Part shown: positions 31,703 to 38,348 of the stretch, one piece after another | Layout of the letters: every line of letters starts with the position of its first letter | Position numbering within the stretch: the first letter of the stretch is position 1 | Assembly (NCBI GenBank): GCA_038240335.1 | Contig: JBBSDV010000004.1 | Location: 1-38,348 of the forward strand | Direction: 5' to 3' | DNA length: 38,348 bases | DNA from: JBBSDV01 sp038240335 | GTDB taxonomy: Bacteria; Chloroflexota; Dehalococcoidia; DSTF01; JACRBR01 | Program-made: the position numbers and the translations under genes | The notes under the pieces: model-generated | What the model was told of the DNA's origin: nothing | Database searches by the model: none | Seen by the model: only the letters and a program-made list of their open reading frames with translations

Positions 31703-32047
31703 GTAGACCTACCGCGGGCTGAACGGCGCGCGCGTAAGACCGATACTTCGCCCTAGACCGTGTGCTTCTGAGATCTCGTTGGGTACGGCAGGCCGCCTGA
31801 GTGGGCGGGCGATTGCGTGCCCGCAGAGCGAAACGGGAGCGCCCTCGCCGTGCCGACTACCGGGGGGTTTCCGGGGCATATTCCCCGGGGGTGACCCTGA
31901 TGGCATCCCCGGAACAGCTAGCCACTCGTGCCAACCCGTATTTCCAGCGCAGCACCCGGGAGGCGCACAGCTTTCGCACACGGGGTCGATAGTGGTTACG
32001 AGGGGCAGTCAGGCCGCTCTCGGTATCGCTTTGCAGAAGGAGTGCGG
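31703..32047 (+). other. 345-bp intergenic region with hairpin-dense leader
   Basis: The region holds no convincing gene. A small palindrome (GTAGGT-AG-ACCTAC, 31699-31712) covers the stop codon of the VOC gene. The part 31782-31930 contains several strong inverted repeats. The last 20 bases hold the AAGGAG ribosome binding site (32036-32042) of the next gene. Confidence 0.55.
31782..31945 (+). promoter_or_regulatory. Candidate structured 5' leader RNA (riboswitch-like)
   Basis: Inverted repeats: GGTACGGC (31782) with GCCGTGCC (31847-31854); GCGGGC (31805) with GCCCGC (31819-31824); CCGGGG (31871) with CCCCGG (31883-31888). A further CCGGGG at 31860 and CCCCGG at 31907-31912 could pair alternatively, so competing folds are possible. 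The segments CGGGAGCG, a hairpin before GGGGTGA, and GGAACAGCTAGCC faintly resemble the conserved core of ydaO-type cyclic-di-AMP riboswitches. The match is weak and by eye only. Confidence 0.3.
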
Positions 32048-32320
32048 ATGAAGCAGAAAGCAATCGCAGTCGTAGCAGTGCTGGCCATCGTCGGTCTCAG
32101 CGGGTTTGGAGCGTTCTCAACGCAAGATGCATTCGGTGCGCCGTCGGACGTGCATGGCATCCCGGCGGGCAATCCGAACCATCATCCCGACGATGGCGAT
32201 GGTGTGTGCGAAAAAGGTGAGACGATCATCAAGACGACACCCAGCGGGAACAAGGTCAACGTCCCGTGTCACGTACAGGGCGGAAATGGCAACGGGAACG
32301 GCAACGGTCACGGACACTGA
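32048..32320 (+). CDS. Small secreted Gly/Asn/His-rich protein
   Basis: 90 residues from the ATG at 32048; AAGGAG precedes by about six bases. A signal peptide spans 1-30 (basic MKQK, hydrophobic AIAVVAVLAIVGLSGFGAF, cleavage near AFGA). The mature 60-residue chain has two cysteines (54, 74) that could form a disulfide, an acidic/His patch (NHHPDDGDG) and a terminal repeat (NGNGNGNGHGH) that could bind metal. I do not recognise a family; its role is unknown. It stands alone between the VOC gene and a convergent transferase gene, and a terminator hairpin follows its stop by about 30 bp. Confidence 0.75.
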   Translation: MKQKAIAVVAVLAIVGLSGFGAFSTQDAFGAPSDVHGIPAGNPNHHPDDGDGVCEKGETIIKTTPSGNKVNVPCHVQGGNGNGNGNGHGH

Positions 32321-32350
32321 CGTAGCCGGTCGTCGGACGCAGTGAACGAA

Positions 32351-32375
32351 GGAGTCCCGCGATCTGCGGGACTCC
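32351..32375. terminator. Perfect-stem hairpin between convergent genes
   Basis: A perfect 10-bp stem, GGAGTCCCGC/GCGGGACTCC, with a GATCT loop, centred between the secreted-protein gene (ends 32320) and the GT39-like gene (ends 32399). A plausible bidirectional terminator, with no strong T-run on the plus strand. Confidence 0.65.
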
Positions 32376-32398
32376 GCCGCGTCCGGCAGAAACGAGGA

Positions 32399-34525
32399 TC
32401 ATCGCGGATCGTCGATGAGCGCGGGCAGGTCGCTCGCGCCCACTGCTTGACCATCGAGCAGCACTCCGTTTACGGCGAGTGTCTCCCAAAACGACGATGA
32501 ACTCGCTTCCCGACCGGCGTCCGTTGCGATGTATTGGAAGTCCTGCCAACGGAGAGCGAGCGGCCATGCCACTGCGTCCGCAAGCATGTCCGCATGGACG
32601 CGATAGAGATGACTGCGCGCGTCGCCGTCGTCATACTCGTGCACCAAGTCGAACCCGGGACGGCCACCGAAATCGGCGATGAAGCTGTCGCTGCTGAAAC
32701 CCGCGTCATCGCCGGAAATCAAGAGATACAGGTTAGGCTCCCGGTGCAGTTCGCCCGTCAGATCCTCGGCCGACAAGCCAATGTAGTAGGGTTCATCCCC
32801 GTAGCGATGCAGGTACATCCAATGGCGCTGCGCGTCGGGATCGAATTGCGCATCGTCATAGCGGAAGAGCGTCCCGAACGGCACCGGTTGACGGCCGTCG
32901 CCGGTCATCGTTACTCCCAGCGTCGGTAGCGGCCGGACGTGCACGCGGGCATCGACATCGACGTAGAGCTGCGTCGAGTACAGCCGGCTCGAGAGCACGG
33001 TTGAGCCGGCTGGAAGGTCGCGCAACCACGAGGCGATCTCCCGCTCGGGTGGACCGCTCCAATCAACGATACCGCTGGCGTCCGTCGTTTCTGATAGCGA
33101 CGCGTGCGTGTTTGAGGCGATGGCGTCCTTTACGTAGCTGTCGCCACTTGCGCCGTGCGTCGCACCGAGGTTACTCGCGATCCCGGCCGTGGCGAGCAAT
33201 CCCGCGACCAGCAGCGCGAGTACGCCGCCTCGCTGCGGCCGCGTCCAGTTGCGTCCGAGCGCCGATATGAGTTCGCTCACAGTCCAGGCGAGCAGTGCGT
33301 ACGACACGTACACCAGGGGCAGGATCTGGCGCACCTCCCAACCACGGTTGGCCGTGTACACGTACAGCGGCGTCCCGAGCGTGCCGAACGCGACGGGGAG
33401 GGCCGCACGCTCATCGCCGCGAGTTAGTCTCCAGACCGCAAAGACCCAGGCGATTGCGATCAGCGCGAACGGCTCGACGTTTGTAGCGAGGACGCGGAGC
33501 GTCCAATCGGGCACGGCGCTGGCGTATGAGATCGCATGCGGTTCCGGCCGGGACTCGAGCGCGTATAGCGCCCCGATGAAGGCGACGGTCGCGATCAGCG
33601 CAGCCGCGAGGACGCGCGCAGACCGTCGCGATTCGGTCGACAGCCGGACGCCCAGCGCGAAGCATCCGGCGGCGACCGCGAGCCCGATCATGATTACGGG
33701 CGAGAACGCATGATCGAGTTTGAACACGGTGTCGGTGTTCCAAGCCACCCACGCGAACCACGGTGCGGCAAGCACGGCGAACGCGCCGTAACAGCAGACG
33801 ACGCCGCGCCATTGCCAGCGCATGTGGGCCGAGAGCAGGACGACGAGCAACGGGAGCGGTAGCCAGAGTGCCGAGGTCTCCTTCGTCAAAAACGCGAGCC
33901 CCAGCAGCGCGCCGATCGTGGCGCTCCGGCGGGGCGTGAGCGTCGCGATGGGACGGGGAACGTCGTTCGTGTGCAGGCCGCCCGCAAGTACAGCGGCGGA
34001 CGCGAGAATCCACATCGCCGCCGCGGGATCGACGTAGAAGCTCTGGCTCAGGCGAGCCGACGCGTCCGCCGCGGCGGCCAACAGCGCCGCGATTGCCGCG
34101 GTACCCGCACCGAACAGGCTGCGGGCAAGTGCATACACCGCAGCGACCGCGCCAAGCGCGTACAACAGCGGCACCATGCGGGCAACGCGTACCGAGTTGC
34201 CGCTAAGGCGCATCACCGGCGCGATCGTTGCGGGATATAGCGGCGGCCGATGAATGATCGGTTCGCCAGAGGAATACGTCAGCTGGCCGTGCGAAATCGA
34301 AACTGCTTCTGACAGGTATAGAGATTCATCCGATGTAATTGGCGGGTCATCGAACGAGGCGAAGACGCGGATGCAGATGAGCATCGCGGCGAGGACCGCG
34401 ACGAGGACGACGACGTGCGGGCGGGGCGGCATCAATCGCTCACCCGCTCGGATTACCCGCGCCATTTGGCGACTGTGAGGAATGTGCGTCTCCATTCGGT
34501 CTCTACTCCAGTATCGGTTCGCCAT
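32399..34525 (-). CDS. GT39/PMT-type membrane glycosyltransferase with soluble C-terminal domain
   Basis: Up to 708 residues. Methionines at 34525, 34495, 34465 and 34432 are all possible starts; hydrophobic sequence begins right after the last (MPPRPHVVVLVAVLAAMLICI), so 34432 is also plausible. The first extracytoplasmic loop has PPITSDESLYLSEAVSISHG and HRPPLYPATIAPVMRL, the acidic and proline pattern of PMT_2/GT39 enzymes. About a dozen helices extend to residue ~450. A soluble C-terminal part of about 250 residues follows, with WLRDLPAGSTVLSSRLYSTQLYVD, which may bind the acceptor. It would transfer a sugar from a polyprenyl phosphate outside the membrane. It is divergent from the GT2-GT4 operon. 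Confidence 0.85.
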   Translation of the reverse strand: MANRYWSRDRMETHIPHSRQMARVIRAGERLMPPRPHVVVLVAVLAAMLICIRVFASFDDPPITSDESLYLSEAVSISHGQLTYSSGEPIIHRPPLYPATIAPVMRLSGNSVRVARMVPLLYALGAVAAVYALARSLFGAGTAAIAALLAAAADASARLSQSFYVDPAAAMWILASAAVLAGGLHTNDVPRPIATLTPRRSATIGALLGLAFLTKETSALWLPLPLLVVLLSAHMRWQWRGVVCCYGAFAVLAAPWFAWVAWNTDTVFKLDHAFSPVIMIGLAVAAGCFALGVRLSTESRRSARVLAAALIATVAFIGALYALESRPEPHAISYASAVPDWTLRVLATNVEPFALIAIAWVFAVWRLTRGDERAALPVAFGTLGTPLYVYTANRGWEVRQILPLVYVSYALLAWTVSELISALGRNWTRPQRGGVLALLVAGLLATAGIASNLGATHGASGDSYVKDAIASNTHASLSETTDASGIVDWSGPPEREIASWLRDLPAGSTVLSSRLYSTQLYVDVDARVHVRPLPTLGVTMTGDGRQPVPFGTLFRYDDAQFDPDAQRHWMYLHRYGDEPYYIGLSAEDLTGELHREPNLYLLISGDDAGFSSDSFIADFGGRPGFDLVHEYDDGDARSHLYRVHADMLADAVAWPLALRWQDFQYIATDAGREASSSSFWETLAVNGVLLDGQAVGASDLPALIDDPR

Positions 34526-34714
34526 GCTGAGGGACGCGTCGATACCAGGACGACTGGCGTGGATGCATCAGCTTTAAGGGTTTCGGACGAGACTAGCGGG
34601 GGGAAGCATTCGGGGTTTACAGGCGTTCGTCCTAAACATCGCTTTTTGCGGGCCTGTCGAGCGCGGCAGGCAGTCGCCGATTGACCAATCGCCACCACAC
34701 TCGGGAGGTTCACA

Positions 34715-35902
34715 TTGCCACGGGCTGAAGCACTCGCGCGAGACCGCTGGATCATCGAGGAGGAAGAAGGTGTCGATCTCGGACCGGCTCCTGAGGTTTC
34801 GGTGATCATGCCGTGCCTCGACGAAGAGGCGACTGTCGGCCGGTGCGTGCGGAAGGCACGCGACTGGTTCCACCTGAACCGCATTCACGGGGAAGTGATC
34901 GTCGTCGACAACGGGTCGACCGACCAGTCGCGCGCGCTCGCTCTCGCGGCCGGCGCGCGCGTCATCGAAGAGACACGCCGGGGATACGGCGCGGCGCTGA
35001 TGCGCGGCATTAACGAGAGCCGCGGCGGGTATCTGGTGATGGGCGATTGCGACGACACCTACGATTTCGCCGAACTGACCGACTTAGTCGACCCGCTGCG
35101 ACGCGGCGCCGACATGGTGGTGGGGAACCGGTATGCGGGCATCCAGCCGGGCGCGATGACGTGGAGCCACCGGTACATCGGCACACCCGCCATCAGCCTG
35201 ATGCTGCGTCTGTTCACCGGATCGCGGCTGAAGGATAGCCAGTGCGGCCTGCGTGCATTCACGCGCGACGCCTACAACGGCATGAACGTTGATACCGAAG
35301 GCATGGAGTTCGCCTCCGAAATGATTCTCAAGGCGGCGCGCAGCGACATGGACGTCGTCGAGGTGCCAATCAACTATTACCCACGGGACGAGGAGAGCAG
35401 CGCGAAGCTCCGGACATTCCGTGATGGCTGGCGGCATCTCCGTTTCCTCGTGCTCGCGACGCCCAGCCACCTGTTTACGGTCCCTGGCGTTGCGCTCACG
35501 GCGCTCGGAATCGCGTTGCTCGTTGCCTCGCTATTCGGTAGCGCGAACAGTGTCGTGGTGGGCGAGTTTGCCTGGCAGCCCGTGTTTGCCGGACCGGTAC
35601 TCGCCGTGGTCGGGATCAACGCGCTCATCTTTGGCGCTGTCGCGCGGCTGGCGACGACGGCCAGAGGCCTCACGCCTCGCGATCTCACGTGGCGCATGGC
35701 ACGGCGCATGTTCAAATTCGAGATTGCGGTTCTCGGCGCGGCGCTGCTCGCCGGGCTCGGGATCGCGATCGACATCGCGCTCGTGCTCTGGTCGCCGTCG
35801 CATGAACTATCGATCGCCGCACTCGCGCAGACCCTGATCCTGACGGGCGCGAATATCGGTCTCTGCGGCAGTCTCGCCGCGATCATGAACGGACAGTCTT
35901 GA
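34715..35902 (+). CDS. GT2 glycosyltransferase, polyprenyl-phosphate sugar synthase type, with C-terminal helices
   Basis: 395 residues. The start is TTG at 34715: GGGAGG lies seven bases upstream and no better in-frame start precedes the catalytic domain. The GT-A domain (about 25-240) has VSVIMPCLDEEATVGRCV, VIVVDNGSTDQS, GYLVMGDCDDTYDF (the DxD-type metal site), VVGNRYAG and LKDSQCGLRAFTRDA. These match the dolichyl-phosphate mannose/glucose synthase branch of GT2. The C-terminal part has about four helices (from about 255), as in membrane-bound members. It would load a sugar on a polyprenyl phosphate at the inner face, providing the donor for GT39-type enzymes nearby. Its stop overlaps the next gene's start (TGATG). 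Confidence 0.92.
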   Translation: MPRAEALARDRWIIEEEEGVDLGPAPEVSVIMPCLDEEATVGRCVRKARDWFHLNRIHGEVIVVDNGSTDQSRALALAAGARVIEETRRGYGAALMRGINESRGGYLVMGDCDDTYDFAELTDLVDPLRRGADMVVGNRYAGIQPGAMTWSHRYIGTPAISLMLRLFTGSRLKDSQCGLRAFTRDAYNGMNVDTEGMEFASEMILKAARSDMDVVEVPINYYPRDEESSAKLRTFRDGWRHLRFLVLATPSHLFTVPGVALTALGIALLVASLFGSANSVVVGEFAWQPVFAGPVLAVVGINALIFGAVARLATTARGLTPRDLTWRMARRMFKFEIAVLGAALLAGLGIAIDIALVLWSPSHELSIAALAQTLILTGANIGLCGSLAAIMNGQS

Positions 35903-37068
35903 TGCGCATCGTCTACGTCTACGATGCGGTCTATCCGTACGTCGCGGGTGGAGCGGAGCGACGGAACTACGAATTCGGTCGGCGGCTCGCCCGGCGTGGG
36001 CACGAAGTCTCGCTCGTCGGCTGGAAGTACTGGCCTGGGGCGTCGCGGCGAGTCGAGGATGGCGTCGTTCTGCACGGTGTTGGCACACCGCCACGTCTGC
36101 ATGACGCCTCCGGCCGCCGCACGTTCGCGACGGCACTCTCCTTCGCCTTGCGGGCAGCGCCGATCGTGGCGTGCCTCGGCGCAGACATCGTCGATTGCTC
36201 GTCGATCCCGTACATGCCGGCGATGTTGCTCAGTGCAATGGGACGAGCGCGGGGCGTACCCGTTGCCGTTTCATGGCACGAATTCATGGGCGAGCGATGG
36301 CTCGAGTATTTTCCCCATGAACGTTCGCGCGCTCGTCTCGCACGATGGGTCGAACGGCAGTCCGCGCGTTTCGGCACCGAGCGAATCGCGGTCTCGGCGT
36401 TTACGCGCGAGCGTCTTCCAGATGGGCCGCCGACGCGGGTGATCGAGAACGGTGTCGACTGCGATCACATCCAAGCGATAGCGGCAATGGCGGATGCGCC
36501 GGATGTCGTCGTTGCGGGACGGCTCGTGCCGCACAAGCGTGTTGAACTGCTGCTCGAAGCGCTGGCGTTGCTGCCGGGTGTGACCGGCGGCGTTATCGGA
36601 GACGGCCCGGAGCGGGCCGCGCTCGAGCAGCGAGCGCTTGGGTTGGGTATCCGGGACCGCGTCACCTTCTACGGGCAGCTGGCCGACGTCGACGACGTGC
36701 ATGCCTACTTCAAGGGCGCCAAGGCCGTGCTCGCGCCATCGTCGCAAGAGGGGTTCGGCATGACCGTCATCGAGGCGCAGGCCACCGGCGTGCCGCCGGT
36801 GGTGGTTCGCGCGCAGCACAGCGCGGCCGCGCAACTGATCCATCACGGCGTCGATGGATTGACGACGGATGAAGACGCGAGCCACATAGCCGATGCGATC
36901 AATCAGCTCGTCACCGATCGGGTGTTGCGCAACCGCATCGGGCGTAATGCTCTCGCTGCCGCGCGCCGATACGACTGGGAGACGCTCGCGACTCGTTTGG
37001 AAACGGCATATGCCTCCATGTTGATGACGCCCGCGACACGAACAACGGAATTGGAGCGTGCGACATGA
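35902..37068 (+). CDS. GT4 family glycosyltransferase
   Basis: 388 residues from the ATG at 35902, which shares its A with the TGA stop of the GT2 gene. The GT-B fold is recognisable: N-terminal domain with VYVYDAVYPYVAGGAERRNYEFGRRLARRGHEVSLVG and the C-terminal domain with VVAGRLVPHKRVELLLEAL, GVIGDGPERAALE, VTFYGQLADVDDVHAYFKGAKAVLAPSSQEGFGMTVIEAQATGVP. The last holds the E-x7-E nucleotide-sugar motif in a GT4 pattern. It would add a sugar from an NDP-sugar to a lipid-linked or other surface glycan precursor on the cytosolic side. It is followed by a coupled membrane protein gene (ATGA overlap). Confidence 0.93.
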   Translation: MRIVYVYDAVYPYVAGGAERRNYEFGRRLARRGHEVSLVGWKYWPGASRRVEDGVVLHGVGTPPRLHDASGRRTFATALSFALRAAPIVACLGADIVDCSSIPYMPAMLLSAMGRARGVPVAVSWHEFMGERWLEYFPHERSRARLARWVERQSARFGTERIAVSAFTRERLPDGPPTRVIENGVDCDHIQAIAAMADAPDVVVAGRLVPHKRVELLLEALALLPGVTGGVIGDGPERAALEQRALGLGIRDRVTFYGQLADVDDVHAYFKGAKAVLAPSSQEGFGMTVIEAQATGVPPVVVRAQHSAAAQLIHHGVDGLTTDEDASHIADAINQLVTDRVLRNRIGRNALAAARRYDWETLATRLETAYASMLMTPATRTTELERAT

Positions 37069-38348
37069 ATTCGAGGCCGGACGCATCGTTTCGACGCACG
37101 AATTGGCTTTCGTCCGCTGCCGCAGCAATCCGGCAGGTACGCTCGCTTGCACCGATCGTTGCGGCACCGGGTGCGAGGACGGCACGACCGTCCGCTGTGG
37201 CGGACGAGCGGGCCAGCATCGAGACTCGCTTTGGTATATGGATCCAACGCTGGTGGCCCGAGCTCGGTGCGGCGCTCATCGTGTTGAGCGTGCTCGGATA
37301 TCTCCTCCACATCCTGACGCGGTACGCGCTGCCACCGAGCGGTGATTCCGGACAGTGGCTGACGATCGCGCGCTTCTATCTTCGCGATGCGATGCCGACA
37401 GAGCGCACGGCGACGACGATGCCGCCGCTCGTGCCCGTCTTGCTCGCAGGCATCTCGTTCGTCGCGCCGACCCGCCCGCTTGCCGTGGTCGTACTCGCCG
37501 CGCTCTGCTTCCTCGCGCTCTCGGCGGTCGCATTCATGCTCGGCAAGCGAATGACCGGCAGCGCGACGGGAGGGCTCCTGGCGGTCGTCTTCGTTGCGAT
37601 CGCGCAGCCACAGCTGTTCGAAGTGATCGCGGTCGGCGCATATCCGCAGCTCGTCGCGATCATCGGCATGGCAGTTTGCCTGCTGGGGCTGCTCGCGCTT
37701 TGCGAGAGCAGCACAACGCGCGGATGGACCGTCTTGCAGGTCGGGGTCGCATTGACGCTGTTCTCGCATACGCCTTCGGCGACGGTGTTGATTCCGCCGC
37801 TTGGTCTGTGCCTGGTGTACCTTCTGTGGTCGTCCAGCGACCGGCGAGAGCTGCTGCGCGCGAGCTTCATGTCGCTGCGGCCGGTGCTGCTTCTCTGGGG
37901 CGTCTTCATCCTGATCAACCGCGACGTGGTGTTCGGCTACGCCAACGTACCCGCCACGTTCGACCTGAAGGGACCCGATCTGCTCGTATCGACGATCTGG
38001 ACCGACGACGCGCAACGTCTCGTGTTCGGACTGGGCGCGTTCATGGCATGTGCGTTGCCATTCCTCGGGACGCGGGCACGAGCCATCAAGGCGAACTCAT
38101 CGGTGATGCTACTGCTCTGGATCGTCGCGCTCGCCGCAATGGTCACGCTTGCGGCCGCGCGTCACGTGAACACCGACTATCCGCGCTTTATTGCGTACTT
38201 CATTGTGCCTCTCGGACTGACCGCCGCGGTGGGCTTGCACGCGTTCGGTCCATCCCGTCTGGTCACGGTCGGTATCGTCGTCGTCGCCGCGTTGTTCGCT
38301 GGAGCACCGGCGCTCGCGCATCTCGACGATTCGGCCCGTTTTTACGGC
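37065..38348 (+). CDS. Polytopic membrane protein, probable GT-C type (3' end beyond window)
   Basis: The first 428 codons are in frame to the right edge. The ATG at 37065 overlaps the GT4 stop (ATGA), so translation is coupled. About 60 residues of Arg/Ala-rich cytosolic sequence precede the first helix (ELGAALIVLSVLGYLLHIL). The loop after it has YALPPSGDSGQWLTIARFYLRDA, an acidic pattern like that of other GT-C transferases. About ten further helices are visible, e.g. LAVVVLAALCFLALSAVAFML, LVAIIGMAVCLLGLLALC and PVLLLWGVFILINRD. The family cannot be fixed, but the position behind GT2 and GT4 genes supports a role in surface glycan transfer. The missing C-terminus could carry a soluble domain. 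Confidence 0.8.
   Translation, partial: MNSRPDASFRRTNWLSSAAAAIRQVRSLAPIVAAPGARTARPSAVADERASIETRFGIWIQRWWPELGAALIVLSVLGYLLHILTRYALPPSGDSGQWLTIARFYLRDAMPTERTATTMPPLVPVLLAGISFVAPTRPLAVVVLAALCFLALSAVAFMLGKRMTGSATGGLLAVVFVAIAQPQLFEVIAVGAYPQLVAIIGMAVCLLGLLALCESSTTRGWTVLQVGVALTLFSHTPSATVLIPPLGLCLVYLLWSSSDRRELLRASFMSLRPVLLLWGVFILINRDVVFGYANVPATFDLKGPDLLVSTIWTDDAQRLVFGLGAFMACALPFLGTRARAIKANSSVMLLLWIVALAAMVTLAAARHVNTDYPRFIAYFIVPLGLTAAVGLHAFGPSRLVTVGIVVVAALFAGAPALAHLDDSARFYG

Noticed and set aside
31779..32051. 90-codon frame in the intergenic region before the small secreted protein
   Set aside because: Its codons run through the strong inverted repeats and it has no ribosome binding site; composition is not protein-like.

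Overview
The window is GC-rich DNA from a free-living bacterium, gene-dense on both strands. I infer Chloroflexota, probably a Dehalococcoidia-like lineage. The basis is the mix of cohesin-domain lipoproteins, secreted proteins with Ala/Thr/Pro-rich linkers, a Tat-type lipoprotein solute-binding protein, frequent GTG and TTG starts behind strong Shine-Dalgarno sequences, and no sign of outer-membrane machinery. No 16S gene or other decisive marker is present, so this stays an inference. I found no rRNA, tRNA, CRISPR array, transposase or phage gene.

Layout. 1-1515 (minus) is the start of a large secreted protein of repeated beta modules that runs off the left edge. 2045-6193 (minus) holds thymidylate kinase, two paralogous cohesin-domain lipoproteins and a beta-propeller lipoprotein. 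6433-12634 (plus) holds a secreted beta-helix protein, an N-acyl-D-amino-acid deacylase, a small cupin protein and a surface protein with a DUF11 module, a hexapeptide-repeat stalk and a sortase-like tail. 12727-16608 (minus) is an oligopeptide ABC importer operon (binding protein and two permeases) without ATPase genes. 16820-17503 (plus) is a third cohesin protein, anchored by a C-terminal helix. 17603-22259 (minus) holds a DinB-like protein, a 50-residue membrane protein, a short-chain dehydrogenase, a PAP2 phosphatase, an enoyl-CoA hydratase and a cyclase-family hydrolase. 22552-25400 (plus) is lon-cvpA with overlapping reading frames. 25779-31037 (minus) holds two polytopic GT-C-type membrane proteins and a HerA/DUF87-like ATPase. 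31226-32320 (plus) holds a VOC protein and a small secreted protein behind a hairpin-rich leader. 32399-38348 is a glycosylation locus: a GT39-type transferase (minus) diverging from a coupled GT2, GT4 and polytopic membrane protein operon that runs off the right edge.

How the genes work together. Much of the window serves the cell surface: cohesin, beta-propeller, beta-helix and DUF11 proteins, peptide uptake, D-amino-acid release, and transfer of lipid-linked sugars. Housekeeping functions (tmk, lon, cvpA) are interspersed.

The most unusual structure lies between the genes. Several intergenic spacers are built from degenerate 7-bp tandem repeats in a few recurring 'words', and one array runs into a signal-peptide coding region. 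A roughly 110-bp hairpin element and a short AGCGAAGAATCTT-type element recur at distant sites. The spacer at 31703-32047 may encode a structured regulatory RNA.
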